This document shows, one piece after another, positions 13,601 through 28,600 of a stretch of DNA of 64,000 bases. The translations under genes and the position numbers were made by a program. This DNA comes from Liolophura sinensis. Taxonomy: Eukaryota; Mollusca; Polyplacophora; Chitonida; Chitonidae. The notes beneath the pieces were generated by a model that searched no databases, was not told the DNA's origin, and worked only from the letters and a program-made list of their open reading frames with translations. Positions within the stretch are counted from its first letter, which is position 1. Every line of letters starts with the position of its first letter. Where the stretch lies: assembly GCF_032854445.1 (NCBI RefSeq), contig NC_088296.1, positions 746,001 to 810,000 of the forward strand. Reading direction: 5' to 3'.

Positions 13601-16600
13601 TTCACATAAACCAGACATCAGTACTACTGTGGTACACAAACGGTGTCGGCATAAAAATCTGTCCTCCCAAATGAAACTGGCATCACCAGCTCATATCAAA
13701 ATAATGGACTCGATACGAGAGCGTCGCACACTCTCCTGGCTCCCAGTGGATGCAGACAAAATACCTCCACTCTGCACAGAAAACACGGCTTATATACGTG
13801 CCAGGTGGATTCAACTATTCTTAGACACAGAATTAACAGCCAATGAACATCCAGTTAAATAAACAGAGCATTGAACAAGGTGCTTTCGGCCAGGTCCGCA
13901 CTGTACATATATAACAGGGCCTGTTATGCTTATAACATATAACACAAAGGTCCGCAGACTAACAGTACATGAAGACGTTAAATAGTCATACATAACACCC
14001 CCACCCTTCAGGGAAAGAAAGTTTTGCATAAAACTTTCTTTAACATATTCATAATCATGAATAATAATAACGTTTACCACAGTCTTTAAAAACAAAGCTG
14101 CAGAAAACCAACTAGACACGTGACAAACAATCAGCAATCACATTATCTTTCCCTTTTATGTGTCTAATCTCTAGATTAAATTCTTGCAAAAGCAAACTCC
14201 ACCGTAACAATCTTCGGTTTTTACCTTTTAGTTTGTGCAAGAAGGTTAAGGGATTGTGATCTGTATACACAACAATGGGGTAACTTGAGGAAGTCACATA
14301 TACTTCAAAATGCTGGAATGCTAGAATCAAGGACAGACACTCCTTTTCTATTGTTGAATAATTTCTCTGGCACTTGTCAAATTTGCGAGAAAAAAAACAT
14401 ACAGGGTGATCAACGTGATCTGTTTCATTTTCTTGTAACAAAACTGCCCCAGCAGATATATCACTAGCATCAACAGCTAGCTTAAATGGTAAATTAAAAT
14501 CAGGTGCTACAAGTATGGGGCCGCTGCTTAGCATGGCCTTTAATCTATCAAAAGATCTCTGACACTCAATGGACCACAAGAATTTAGCACCTTTCTTTAA
14601 CAGCTGAGTTAGTGGCTCACTAACAAATGAAAAGTTCCTACAGAACTTACGATAATAACCTGCCATGCCCAAAAAACGCTTTAACTCTCTCTTACAACTT
14701 GGCACTGGAAAACAAGAGATAGCAACTCCACTAGGATGTACAACATTGAGATCAGTGCTATCTCTGTCTACATATGGCTTTAACATGTTAATGTGACAAA
14801 GTTGTCTAGATTTGCGCCGATCAGGAGTGAAAATAATATAATTAAGATCACTTAGCCTCTTGTCTACTACATAAGGTCCAAAATAACGTGCCTCTAGTGG
14901 CTTACCACTAACTGGAAGTAAGGCCAATGCCTTCTGACCAACTTCAAATCTGCGTTTTACTGTCTCTTTGTCATACTTAGTTTTCATCCTCTTCTGAGAA
15001 GCTGTAAGATTCTCTCTGGCTAACTCACATACTCTGTTGAGCTTAGTACGAAAACTTGACACATACTGTAATAGGTTAATATTGTCACTATCACCAGACA
15101 CAAACTTTTCCTTGAATAACTGTAGTGGACCACGCACAGTATGGCCAAACACAAGCTCAAATGGACTAAATCCAAGTGACTCTTGTACAGACTCTCTTAC
15201 AGCAAACATTAACAAAGGTACACCCTCGTCCCAATCTTTCCCTGTCTCAAAGCAGTAAGTTCTTATCATACTTTTCAGTGTCTGATGGAATCTCTCTAGT
15301 GCCCCTTGACTTTGTGGGTGATAAGCTGAGGATTTATACTGGCTAATACCTAGCTCATGCATAACTTGTTGGAACACACCAGACATGAAATTTGAACCCT
15401 GGTCTGACTGTACTGACTTAGGCAGACCAAACATGGTGAAGAACTTAACTAAAGTCTTAATTACAGTCTTGGCAGTAATATTCCTTAATGGAATTGCCTC
15501 AGGGAAACGAGTTGAAGTACACATTATGGTTAACATATACTGATTTCCAGACTTTGTCTTAGGTAGCGGACCAACACAATCTATTAAGATTCTACTGAAT
15601 GGCTCACCAATTGCAGGAATAGGCCTCAAGGCTGCCTTGGGGATTGTCTGGTTAGGTTTCCCCACTAACTGACATGCATGACAAGACCTGCAAAATTCAG
15701 TAACATCTTTCCTTATTCCTGGCCAATAAAAATGACTGAGAATCTTATGATAGGTCTTATTAACACCTAAATGACCTGCTAACGGCGTTTCATGCGCTAT
15801 AGTCAGTATGTCTTTACGATAAGACTTGGGCACAACTACCTGATGCTTAACTGCCCATTCATCCTCCAACGAAACATCGGGAGGCCTCCACTGCCGCATC
15901 AATATGCCAGACTTGACATAGTAGTAGCATGGGTCAGGTAAAGATTCACCATCTTTAGATGCATCATTAAACAAGCAAGAAATACTTGGATCACTGTGTT
16001 GTTCAGCAATCAACTCAGTCCTACAAAATGGCTGATCACCACTAACAAAATTAGTATCTACTTCCTGCTGGCTGTCTAATTTGGAAGAATCTCCATCCAA
16101 CATTTTGTTGAGAAAAGTCTCACTCAAATCAACAGTACTACCCTGGTCTGTACTGACTTTTCTAGACATAGCTCTTGTAACAACACAGGAAGGATATAAA
16201 CCCGCTATCTCGCTTTCGACTGGCTCTGTGACTGAATTCAGAGAAGGCTTATCAACCATTAAGGGATCAACAGTAACTTTATCATGTGCTAAGTCATTTC
16301 CCAACAACAAATGAATACCCTCAAAAGGTAATGAAGGCTTAATGCCTACCCTGACAGGTCCAGATATCAAATCTGATGACAAATAAATATCATGAAGGGG
16401 AACACTGACAAAGTCACTAGACTCTACACCTCTAATAAGAGCACGAACCCCAGAGTATGACTCTTCAGAAAAGGGCAGAGTAATCATCAACAACAGAGAC
16501 TGAGATGCCCCAGTATCCCTTAATATCTTTATAGGGGTAGCACAAGACATGTCGCTTCTAAGCGACACTGAACCAGAATTGATAAACGGAGCGAAGCTAT

Positions 16601-19600
16601 CCATTGAGCATTTGGGAATCTTATCCAATCCCGTATCAGCTAACTCAGATCTGCTTTTAACTGCTGATGTAACTTCCGGCAATGTTTTGTGCATTGCAAC
16701 ACAAAGACCTGTGGGCTTAGACTCATTCTCAGCTTCCCGTCTCCTTTTCAACTTGTAACATTCACTCATCACGTGACCTACCCGCTTGCAAAAATTACAA
16801 GTGACCCTATTTCGAGGACTACCATTCCAATCTGAACTACGTGAACCATGAGCTGTAGAACCATTGGAGCCTGGTGTAGAACTCTTCTGTGTAGAGATAC
16901 CTCTACCTGTTGCATGTGACTGGGTATTTCTACGTGTAAATGAATTAAATGGCTTACCCGTGTATGTAACCTTATGTGTCAAGGAATAATCATCAGCTAA
17001 ACTGGCTGCCTCTTCAAGTGTACTCGCCTTCTGCTCATCAACGAACACCTTTACATCATTATGAATACAACGCTTGAACTCTTCTACCAGCACAAGCTGA
17101 CGCAAACTTTCAAAATCCTTGCCTATTTTCTTGGCTATACACCAGCGATCAAACAACTGCTCCTTAGCTCGACCAAACTCAACGTATGTCTGATCTCTAC
17201 CTTTTTCACAGTTACGAAATTTCTGGCGGTAAGCTTCAGGCACCAGTTCATAACCCTTCAAAATTACCTCTTTCACATAGTCATAATTGGAAGCATTCTC
17301 TACACTTAACTGAGTGTAAATTTCCCTGGCCTTTCCAATTAGCACACTCTGTAATAACATAGTCCAGAACTCCTTAGGCCACTTCAAGCTATTTGCAATT
17401 TTCTCAAAATGCAGAAAATATTTATCCACCTCTTTTTCCTGAAAGGATGGAACTAACCGAATGTATTTGGTCACATCAAATCCGGAATCCTGTCTACCGG
17501 AAGGACCCGGTTTCTCATCTCTCTCTAACTCTAACTTTTTCATTTGGAACTCCAATTCTCTTTCCCTCTCTCTTTCTTGCATTTCTCTCTCCTCTCTCTG
17601 CACTTCCCTCTCTCTTTCTTTTTCTTCTCTCTGCATTTTCAACTTTTCTAACTCTATCTCATGTTCCCTCTCTTTCTCTCTTTCCTCTTTCTCCAATCTC
17701 AACTTTTCTAACTCAAACTGCTTAAACTTAAGCTCGGCATCAGACTGACCCTCGAACTCATAATCAGATAATGCAGAACTATCAAACTTCCCTATCTCCA
17801 CTAAATGTTTCAACAAAGTATGCTGCATATCTCTTTTCCTCCATGAAGACTTTATGGACAAACCTAAAAATGTCCCTAACTTAACCAAGTCTTCCTTCTT
17901 TAAACTCTCAAAAACATCCTGATCGGGCGCATTAACAAACTGTTTAGGATCAAAATCTCCCATTGTAAACATTTAGCCACTGAATCATTCACTGTTAAAA
18001 TTAAGCAATCGCTTCTCACATATGTTTAACTTCAAATATCCGGTGCAAAACAAAAGGGAAACAATCGGATCCCGGACAGGCCCCCAATTTCTGTTACGGT
18101 ATTGAAAACAGCAACAGAAAACAGATTCAGTGACTCAATATGTCAATGTAAACAATGCTTTATATATAAAATGAGACGTACAGTTTTACAGACAGTTCAA
18201 CAACAACAACAACATACACATCAGTATTACCGGTCTTTACAAGTTTCCAGTTCACGTTTGCATCCCAAGGAATGTATTCCAGGAAATCCAACGTAAAGAC
18301 CATGGGATAAACACACAGTTCACACAAGTTACAAATTGTCCTAGACAGGTACTTCGCCAGGTTAGCGAACACGAACACAGTACACAGGTTACACAGAACT
18401 GGAACAGTCAAGCCTTTGAATGACGTCACACCCGCAGACCACAACACAGGGTAAATACAGGCATGGAGGTATAATCCACTTCAGATCAGTCACAGCTCCC
18501 GCAGAAGCTCACAAACGAGCCGTTCAGAGACGTAGAGTAATGTCACCTTGTGGCAGAACGAACGTCCTTTGCAAAACTGAAAACTTCAGTTTAGAGTCCT
18601 TGACGACCTTGTCGGTCAGGTGAGGTCAGCGTGTTAAACAAATTACACAGTCCACACTGTATAATCATAATCAAGATCCGAACACCAATAAACGTGACTT
18701 CCGCAGAAATTCACATAAACCAGACATCAGTACTACTGTGGTACACAAACGGTGTCGGCATAAAAATCTGTCCTCCCAAATGAAACTGGCATCACCAGCT
18801 CATATCAAAATAATGGACTCGATACGAGAGCGTCGCACACTCTCCTGGCTCCCAGTGGATGCAGACAAAATACCTCCACTCTGCACAGAAAACACGGCTT
18901 ATATACGTGCCAGGTGGATTCAACTATTCTTAGACACAGAATTAACAGCCAATGAACATCCAGTTAAATAAACAGAGCATTGAACAAGGTGCTTTCGGCC
19001 AGGTCCGCACTGTACATATATAACAGGGCCTGTTATGCTTATAACATATAACACAAAGGTCCGCAGACTAACAGTACATGAAGACGTTAAATAGTCATAC
19101 ATAACACAATATATACCTGAGATAACAAAATGGAGATAATACAGGCTGGGTACTGAGATAGATGTTAAGACAAGCACAAGCACGGCAGATGGTCACGTTA
19201 ATTAGAAATTATCCGGCCAGTTGCCGCGGAAATCACTTACCAGAATAACATTACACTGTTAAGCACAAGTGTCATGTTGTCAACATTATTGTTGCTACAT
19301 TTTGTAAAATGTGCATGTCAACTTTAAGCTTTGCAGCTTTATTTTAGATTGCATGATTTTTCACATGGGAAAACCCACGACCGTCCGCATTGTTTTTTTG
19401 TTTTCAAACATGGACACAATTTCAAAAACAATTAATACTTGGACTTCTTCCTACACTTTTCTACGGTTTTCAATACAGTTTGTGATGATTTCATTGGTTG
19501 TACTACTGCAATGTTATGACTTTGAGGGCTCATTCTCACATTCTCACAAAAACGTTTTATTTACTAACGGTAAACACCCCTTGGAAACACGTAAGCTTAA

Positions 19601-22600
19601 CTGTTCCTCAAGGTTTTGTGATCCTGACATTGTTGTTGGCAGTGTTTGTCTCTATCTGTCCAAATGTGTTTCCTTGCCTCATATTTCTGTGCAGATTACA
19701 GAAAAGTGTTGACACAAACGCGAAACGCCCAAGTCTGTATAAGTCCCTGTAATACGGTTCCGCTGATGAGTACCATCATGAACTTCAAACTGTGTAGTAC
19801 TATATGATGCCAGTTTTTGATCAGTACACCCCGCAGTAATCGTAGAGAGTTGAGAAGTGACACTTTTACTGTGCAGCGAAGAGAGTCGTTTCTCCAGTGG
19901 TGTATGCTGTGATATTTTAAGACCCACAACTCGTCTGCCAGATTATGTGAATTGTCTACTGATTTTTATGTCTATGTACTGTACAGTACGTGGCTACACG
20001 CATACCCTGAAAGTAGTGGGCGAGTGTTGTGCAGTGGACGCTTTGCTATGTGACAGGAAGAATCTTTAATCACTGTAAATAAAAAAAACATGTAATTGGA
20101 TTTCCATAGCAACATTTACACACTAATCGAATATCAACATTTAAACACTAGTCGAATGTCAACATTTACTCACTAGTCGAATATCAACATTTACTCACTA
20201 GTCGAATATCAACATTTACACACTAGTCGAATATCAACATTTACACACTAGTCGAATAAAAGTTTGGGGGGTAATTTGGGCGTCCTTGTGAGTCCTATGA
20301 TTAGGGTTAACATCAATACACTATTAATTAGCATATCTAATATTAGGCTGAATATTCACGTTAATAGCAGAGGCGTTGTTTAATTAAGAAATAATCCTAA
20401 ATCACACCAAGGACCAAATAAATCAAAATCAACACATTTTCAACACTTTTATCTTATCTTAATTTTGCCCTTATTTGGCCTTTGGTTTAAATTGAGAATC
20501 CATTACGGATATGAAAAATTGCCCGTGGTGACTTTGTGCATATAGGTCTAATAAATACATAACAAGAATATTTGACATGGGCAGTCGTTTTAATTATAAG
20601 CACAGCTATCTATGACTGAAATGTATCATTTGTGAGATGTGTATTAATTTTTATATTTTTTTTGGAATGACAAAAGTTCGGGCGGTGCTTAAATGATAAC
20701 TGGCGGAAAGAAATATTATCATGTAGTTAAAAAATATGTTACTTTAAGAGGAACGAATGTCTTGTGACATATTTTAAATTTTTCAATTAAATTTCTTTTG
20801 TAAACTAAGGCCAGTCGACCGTAAAATCGAGACGGATATTTATACTGAGAATATTTTTTAAGTTTTAAGAGATTTAAAAAATTGAATGTTCTTATCGTGC
20901 TGATTCCCTGGTCTATTTGTTTAATGTCAGAGTCTATTTTTCATATTCATGAAAAGTTTGCCCTTTGTAATGAACATATGTAATAAATATCTCTCATAGA
21001 CGAAGCTCTTTTCTCTGTGGTTACATGATCACTGAAGCGTGTTGACCACTAGGATAGGTCGTGTTACCTCCATTTTTATCACTCTTCCCTTTGCGAAAAA
21101 TATATCTACCTGTGTTATACTTTATCCCTCTAAAATGAGTTTTAAGAGTATCAATGTGAACGTGAAAATTATTCTCTTCCTTCACATCAGAGAATTATCA
21201 ACATGGAACTTGTTATGTTTAGCTAACCTTTGGTTCATTAAACCATTCTCAGATAGAAGGAACGGGTCTGGAGACAGAAATTATATGATAAAACAGAAAC
21301 ACAAGATAACAGATGACAATTGGTGAAATTGGCAAGGAGATGAAGCTAGAAACAGCGAAAGGTTGATCGGCTCGTTTGGGTCGTAAATATGGCTTCAAAC
21401 AAGTTTTCGTAAGGCCCCATTGGTCATTCCAGAAACTAAGTAGCCTGCTGTGGTGACCGCAAAGTTGATAGCCGTTAAAGGTATTTATACATTAAGGAGG
21501 TGCTCAAACAGGACATTACAACACGATGACGTCTCTGGTATCTCCTATTGAACTAAATTACTCTGTACCCCATACTAATGTGAATCACTCTTCACCTCCC
21601 CCCTCCCCACCCCCTACTAAAGTATTGTTTCTGTAGGATTATTTCTGTTGTTATTATTATATTTCCTCTGCTCTGTGGATGACATAACATCTGAATTTTC
21701 CCTCATTTGAACTTATTTGGTAAGGGCATTTGTGGAATTACAAATTCAACCCATATTAGAGCAAATCGTTCTCATTAATGTTAGCGGTGGATAGAGCCCG
21801 GTTCCTCAACGCTGGCCGCCGCCGTGCAAGCGAAATATTCCTGAGTATGGCGTAAAAAGCCAATCAAATAAATAAATCAGAAATGATAAAAATATAAGTA
21901 AGATAAGTGTAAATATAATGCATGACTCTCCAGTTTTTGGATGACATAGGAGTTGCTATTGCCTACTTTCAAGAGTCTTCATTTCTAATGTACATCTGAA
22001 TCTAACCTATGGATCAAAATCATTTACTCCGCTCAGCTCATTTGCATATTAGGCCAAACGCGCCTCCGAATGAGTTGTATCATGTGGTAAGTGTGTTTAG
22101 ATATTTTACAGCGGAATACATGTTTAGATCAGTTTGGCGCAGAACAAGACGAGGGTAACTCCAAATAAAGCATGAGTTATGATTTTCAGCATTTCGCAGC
22201 TCTATCTTTGTAACGATTATCATTTCCTCTTACCCTGCTGTGCGGATATAATGCAGCATGTATGATGGCTAGCAAATTACTGCGCAGAACAAGTACCTAA
22301 CATAAATAATATTTATTTCATTACGGTTGTAATGTAAAGGTTGGATCAGTTGAATTCGATAAACATACTTTCATATATTTATTTCAAAAAAATCCAAGCG
22401 AATTAGATCAGTTTTGTTGGCGTTGTCCATATGCTAAATTATCTGACAAACTCAGTACTTTGTGGTCACATTTAAAACACTTTCGATCTTCAGTCATTTA
22501 TCATGATGTGGTCTGAATAGTTTATTCTGGGGCCTTCGCTGGCATAATGTATGGATGTATCGATCTGCAGAAATCGATCACCCTACACAAATGGGATCAA

Positions 22601-25600
22601 AGGCTAGATCACACCTCTCGATAGTGTGTCTACGAAGTACTTCAAAACGATTGTCGGCTACTGGGCGTACTGCATCGAGAGTTTAAGTTTTCATTTGTGT
22701 AAAGTGTTGCCTTGTGGAATTGACACCAGGCGAATGGCAGTTGTTTACTCAGGACGTGCTCACAATTTTCACTAGAGCGTCGTATTAATACAAAATTCGG
22801 AAATAACCATAGATCAGTCAAATAAACAAATATAAATTCATCCTGTATGAATGGAGAAATGCATGTGTTCAACTTTAGTTACATAATGTCAGTGTCTTGT
22901 TTGTTTGGGTGTATATCGGGAAAAGGATATCTTCACGTCTAGTTATATAGCTTTTGCGTGTTGTTCATCTGGGGACTGCTGAAAAAGTGAAGGACCCAAA
23001 CTTGTATAATGATTAATTTGTACAAAGAAAAGGGAGTTTTTCTGCACGGTTACAAGCTTTCAAACGCAAGCTCCTAAATGTCTGCACCCTTTGTATTAAC
23101 GAGATTTTACATGTTGGTTCTATTTTCTGCCTCGTAGGATCCGTGGAGATGTGCGGTGGTTACCCGCGTGGGCGATGCTCCGTAATACTGGATAACAACG
23201 AAGACTATTCGCGCGCAGCGCCAGAAACTTACGAAGACGACCGATTTCGCTGGCCACTGACTTTTTTCCGATACAGCTGCCAGTGTTTCGGCAACTTTGC
23301 CGGATACATGTGTCACCAGTGTCTTTATGGTTACACTGGCAAAAATTGTACTGAGCGCATTGTGCGCGTGCGCAAGGATTTCAAGACAGTAACCGCGAGA
23401 GAAAAACGCTATATCCTAAGCACGTTTGAGAAGGCAAGGACGACACAGAGTGATTACGTCATCCTTGACGTCACCAAAGGCGCGGACCCGGTGAAGAATG
23501 TCACGTTTCTGACGGCGTCAGTGTATGACTATCTGGCATACATCCATTACTACGCCTCGCGCAAAACTATCTTCGACAACAGCAGCTACCCCGGCAACCA
23601 AACAAGCTTCCGTTGCGACGAGCCTCACTTCCCCAGTCTAGACTTTGCGCATCGTGGGACGAACTTTCCACTGTGGCATCGTTACTACATGATCCTCTGG
23701 GAGACAGAGATGCAAAGGCTGACTGGAGACATCCACTTTACCTTCCCCTACTGGAACTGGACGGACGCTGGCGTGGAGTGCGAAGTCTGCACGGACGACT
23801 TCCTCGGTACGCATGATCGGCGAGGCGGGATATCTGCAGCCTCACCGGTCAGTAAGTGGTATGGGCTCTGTGTCAGGCAGGTAGGTGTCTGTGAGGCCTG
23901 TGATCCCACCGTCCGCTTTCAGCTCACCCGCACACCAGGGAGGGTGCAAAGCGCGCCCAGACTGCCGACCGCCGCCACGGTGAATTTCGCACTGGAGCAG
24001 AATGTTTACGACTTCCCAGACTACACCACGAACGTTCCTAACGCCAGCTTTCGGGGCTGTCTGGAGGGTTACGTAGGCGTACCAATGAAGGATGTCTACA
24101 GGTTGCATAACGAGGTTAGTGATCAATTAATTTAATTTATTTTATTGTAAATTTAATATAAGATATCAATATATGACGTTGCTGGGGCTTATAAATATAG
24201 TAGAGTCAGTGGAAACTTATGAAACCTTTCCATTATATGGGAGTTCCATAACGCAATAACCAGAAAGGCGAATTTGAATCTACGCGTCAAACAGACATTC
24301 GTATACCAGCCGTCAACCAAAACAGACATTCGTATTGCAGCCCTCAAACGAAACAGACATTCGCTTACCAGACGTCAACCAAAACAGATATTCGTATTTC
24401 AACCGTCAACCAAAATGGAAGCTCCAGGTCATTTATCACAAAGAATATAACGAATTCAAAATTTGTAGTGATTCTGAGTGGAAGATTTTAATGTTCTACA
24501 GGTGAACGAATGAAATCAGTATCTGAGTTGGTGTGCCATGTTGGTCGTCCATGATCAAAATATGCACCTCAGTGCGCCCTCTCCGCCCCCATGACCTGTG
24601 GCTAGACCCGGGTTAAGTGGAATTAGACTTTGCTATAAAGCAGAATGCCAAATAGTCTGGCCGTATTTACTTACTAAGTCAGTCGTTTTAACTTTTCTTA
24701 CAATTAGGAGAGGAGAGAGCTGTTTATACATGTCTTAATACGTACAGTTTCTGTATGACATACACATAGTTATAAGAGAGTAGACGGATCAAATAATTGC
24801 TTGCTTTTCGTCCAAAACAAAAGTCAAATTACATATTAAACGTAAAATATCCACACATGAACGGAAAGTAAGAAATCACCAAACACCGCCATACCTCAAT
24901 TTTATTTGCTATTCGGAGAAATGAAGAAAACCACATCAACGAAGAGTTGTATTAAGTTTACTTGACTGTGAAACACCATGTGTTGTCGTAAACGCCGTAC
25001 TGATCCAGGAATTGTAAAAACTTGACATCCCATCGATAATGTCTCTCAATGGCTTTGGATTTTATCACACCAACTAATAACGCGGGACAAGTCTTCCTGG
25101 GCGGATTTCTATCTTGTTTTTATATGAATCTTAGCTACGATACAGTTCTTTTGTTTTTTGTGTCTTTTTGGGGGGATGTGGAAAACTGAATACCTAACAT
25201 ACGGCTATGGCTTATTTCGATCATTTCTCCTTTTTTCATGTCATATAATCGACCTTGCATGTGGCGTTATGGCGCTGCAACAATCATAAAAATGAGCAAT
25301 CTGTCTTTTTCCCTATGTACTCTTATCTTCTAGCACTTGTTAAGCAATAAAACAATTGACAAAATGAATAGTTGTTTGAACACCCATCTTTCATATCTCT
25401 GTCCCCTAGCATTTTTCAGGGTTGCAAAAATGGCCACCAGAGCATTTTACACTCTCTGGACATTTGTCTTAATCCTTGTCTTTACAGGTTCACATGTTTT
25501 TCGGAGGTGTGTTGAACTCCGCCACGTCAGCGTCGTGGGATCCGCTCTTCTACTTTCACCATTCCTTCATGGACAAGCTTCTGGAGACGTGGTTGAGGCG

Positions 25601-28600
25601 GACTGGAGCGCTCCCTGCACATGTAAGCCTTTTTCGTCAATCTGTTCGTTCATTATGGTTATGCTACTCGTCAGCAACAACAAATACAGCAAACTAGAAG
25701 CGTCAACAATCCATGGTGACATGATTCGACTGGTCCTTACAAGAGGGAAAAATGTACATGTATATAACTGCATAAACATTAACGGCAACGGAATTCCAAA
25801 TGCCTTTATATCTGTTTGTCGACATGCGTATACCAGCTGTAAACCAAATTAACCGCCCCAGGTCAATAATCACATGGCAAATTCTCCAAGTTAAACGACG
25901 ATTAGCAAAAACCACCCAAAAAGTAAAAGGTATATGAAGTCCAAAATCAGGACGGAATCATGCAAAGAAAAAGAGCCGTCAGTGGTTAAATGATGTCGGA
26001 AAGACGCAAAAAATATTCTGGACGAAAGAGTTCTATGACTCTCCTCGTCCATAAACACTAATGCCCTGTGAATGTCCCGAAATGTCTATAGAACACAAAT
26101 TGGATGTTTAAACCGTACTGTCTACAGAATAGAGATTGTCTTCATCACCCATAATGTCTACAGAATAGCGATTGTCTGTATGACCCGGAATGTCTATAAA
26201 ATAGAAATTGCCTGTATAACCCGTAATGTGTATGGAACTGAGATTGTCTGTATTACCCGTAATGTGTATGGAACTGAGATTGCCTGTATAACCCGTAATG
26301 TGTATGGAACTGAAATTGTCTGTATTACCCGTAATGTACGTAGAACGAGGATTGTTTACATAATCCGAAATGTCTAATATAATCTGAATCATGCATAGGC
26401 CACGGATTTTCGATATACCCGGTATATTCCATAGAAATCATGACCTCTGAACAACTTTAGGGAGTGTCTAAATAACAAGACGGTCAACATATAATCCGAG
26501 TGAGTGAGTGAGTGCTTGGGGTTTAACGTCGTACTCAACAATTTTTCAGTCATATGACGACGAAGGAATCATTAGGGTGCATGCACGTGTAATGTGCCTC
26601 CTTGTTGCAGGACGGATTTCCACCGCTCTTTTATTTAGTGCTGCATCACTGAGACGACTTACCGAAGGCAAGTAAGCTGCCCCGCCCGAGCCATTATACT
26701 GATACGGGTCAACCAGTTGTTGCACTATCCCCTTCATGCTGAACGCCAAGCGAGGAAGTTACAACTTCCTCTTTTAAAGTCTTAGGTGTGACTCGACCAA
26801 GGATTCATCCTGGATCTACCGGTCCCGAAGCGGACGCTCTACCAACTGTGCTATCCGGGCCGGTCCATATAATCCGAAATGTCCATACTGTCTGGGTTGT
26901 CAATCCCGTCCAGGTTGTCAATACCCTCCGGGTTGTCCATACCGTCCGGAGTGTTCATACCGTCCGGGCTGTCCATACCGTCCGTGTTGTCTATACCGTC
27001 CGGGGTGTCCCTACCGTCCGGGGTGTCCATGCTGTCCCGGTTGTCCATACCGTCTGGAGTGTCCATACCGTCCGGGGTGTCCATACTGTCCCGGTGGTCC
27101 ATACCGTCTGGAGTGTCCATATCGTCCGGGTTGTCAATACCGGTTGTCCATTCTGTCTGGGTTGTCAGTACCTTCCGGGTTTTCAATACCGTCCGGGTTG
27201 TGCATACCGTCCGGGTTGTCCATACCGTCCGGGGTGCCCCTACCGTCCGGTGTGTCCATACCTTCCGGGGTGTCCATATAGTCTGGGCTGTCAAAACCGT
27301 CCGGGTTGTCCATACCGCCCGGGGTGCCCATACCGTCGAGGTTGTCAATACCGTCCGTGTTATCTATACCGTCCGGGTTGCCCATAACGCCCGGGTTGTC
27401 CATGAGCCTATAAGCTGGAATGTACACACAACAGCTGAAATGGACTGGTAGTTGTTAAACATACCAGTGACTTAGCTTAAGACGCGTTTAAAGTCTGCGA
27501 CAGCCACAAATAGAAAACGGCGTCCAAACGACTATATTCCGCAAGTTGTCTGTAGTTTTAAGTATTACCTGATGTTGTTGCTTGTTTAACGACAAAGCTG
27601 CATGAACTTCAAGCGATTTGGCAGGTACATGGCATGCTGCAGTTATTATTTCGGGTTCGTCTTTGTCTCTTTCGCCCATGATTCAAATGAATCGTACTTT
27701 GTGTTCTTTGGAGAAAACTAAATATAGACCGTAAAGCAAAAGTACTCTCCCTTTCTCGAAAAAACGGGTATTAGCCTCGAGATATTGCTAATGTGAGTTT
27801 TTGACTACTGAGTGGAGATGTTCCCACCTGAATACAAGATTTACAAACCTTCTACAATTTTGTTCTTCTCAGTGATACGTCACACTTTTATACCATAAGC
27901 ACTTGTGTCGACCGGGCTCTGTCTGGTCCTCTATATACATCGATAGCCGTCACATAACCGAAATATTCTTGAGTATGGCGTAAAGCAACAAATATAATAA
28001 TAAAAGGGTGAACCACCTACACCTCGACGTCCCTAACACTGCGCTTTTTCCAGCTTCATATAATCTTCAACATATAGTTCATGGTGCTGGAAAGGAAATT
28101 TTGTAGGTTCCCCGGCTCTCACTCTTCGTAGCGGCCTTGAAGACAATACGCAGTGCAAGCATTTGACCTGTGCAAAATTTAACGTTCGATGAAGACGACA
28201 CTAATGTGTCGCGCTTGTTCGTACATCACAAGTGGGAATGTTTGTAATATATTAACCACCTATAAGGTTAATAAAACTAAAACAATTCTGATTATTGTAC
28301 TAAAAAGTCATCAAATGAATCGTCAGCAAACACATGTACCAAGTTACTTTCTCCTTATTCTAGCTGCCGCTGACAGACAGCGTTCCTGGCCATCACCGGA
28401 ATTCATATCTGATGGCATTTTTCCCGACTCAGGTGAGCGCCGCCTACTTCCGAACTTCAGAGCAACTGGGGTACACTTATGACGACATGATTACCTCCCC
28501 ATCATATAAAAGTGAGTATGGTGCATGCATGGGGCTTTGTTACAGTAGTGGACATGGCTCAGCATATACGAGATCTTAAAATACAACTGAATTCAATCCA

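Larger units (their letters stand above)
12983..19106 (-). mobile_element. Ty3/gypsy LTR retrotransposon, Gmr1-like order, RT core missing
   Basis: A complete insertion of 6124 bp: two 1015-bp LTRs bounded by TGTTA...TAACA, a 4-bp CAAT duplication, a primer-binding site resembling a tRNA-Pro 3' end, a purine-rich tract before the 3' LTR, and one uninterrupted gag-pol frame. Domain order is gag, protease, integrase, RNase H, instead of the usual gypsy order with integrase last. This is the order described for Gmr1-like gypsy elements. The catalytic part of reverse transcriptase, expected between integrase and RNase H, is absent. The LTR copies look identical in the segments I compared, pointing to a very recent insertion. 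The element is antisense to the tyrosinase gene, in its first intron. Confidence 0.93.

Noticed and set aside
12993-13862. Small open frames in the LTR, repeated at 18102-18971
   Set aside because: They lie in both LTRs and match no retroelement protein; shadows of regulatory LTR sequence.
19311-19927. 133-codon plus-strand frame and overlapping minus-strand frames
   Set aside because: Mutually overlapping, no known domain, inside tyrosinase intron 1.
26788-27451. Open frames on both strands with VHTVR- or PDGMDN-like repeats
   Set aside because: Products of an 18-bp minisatellite inside tyrosinase intron 3.
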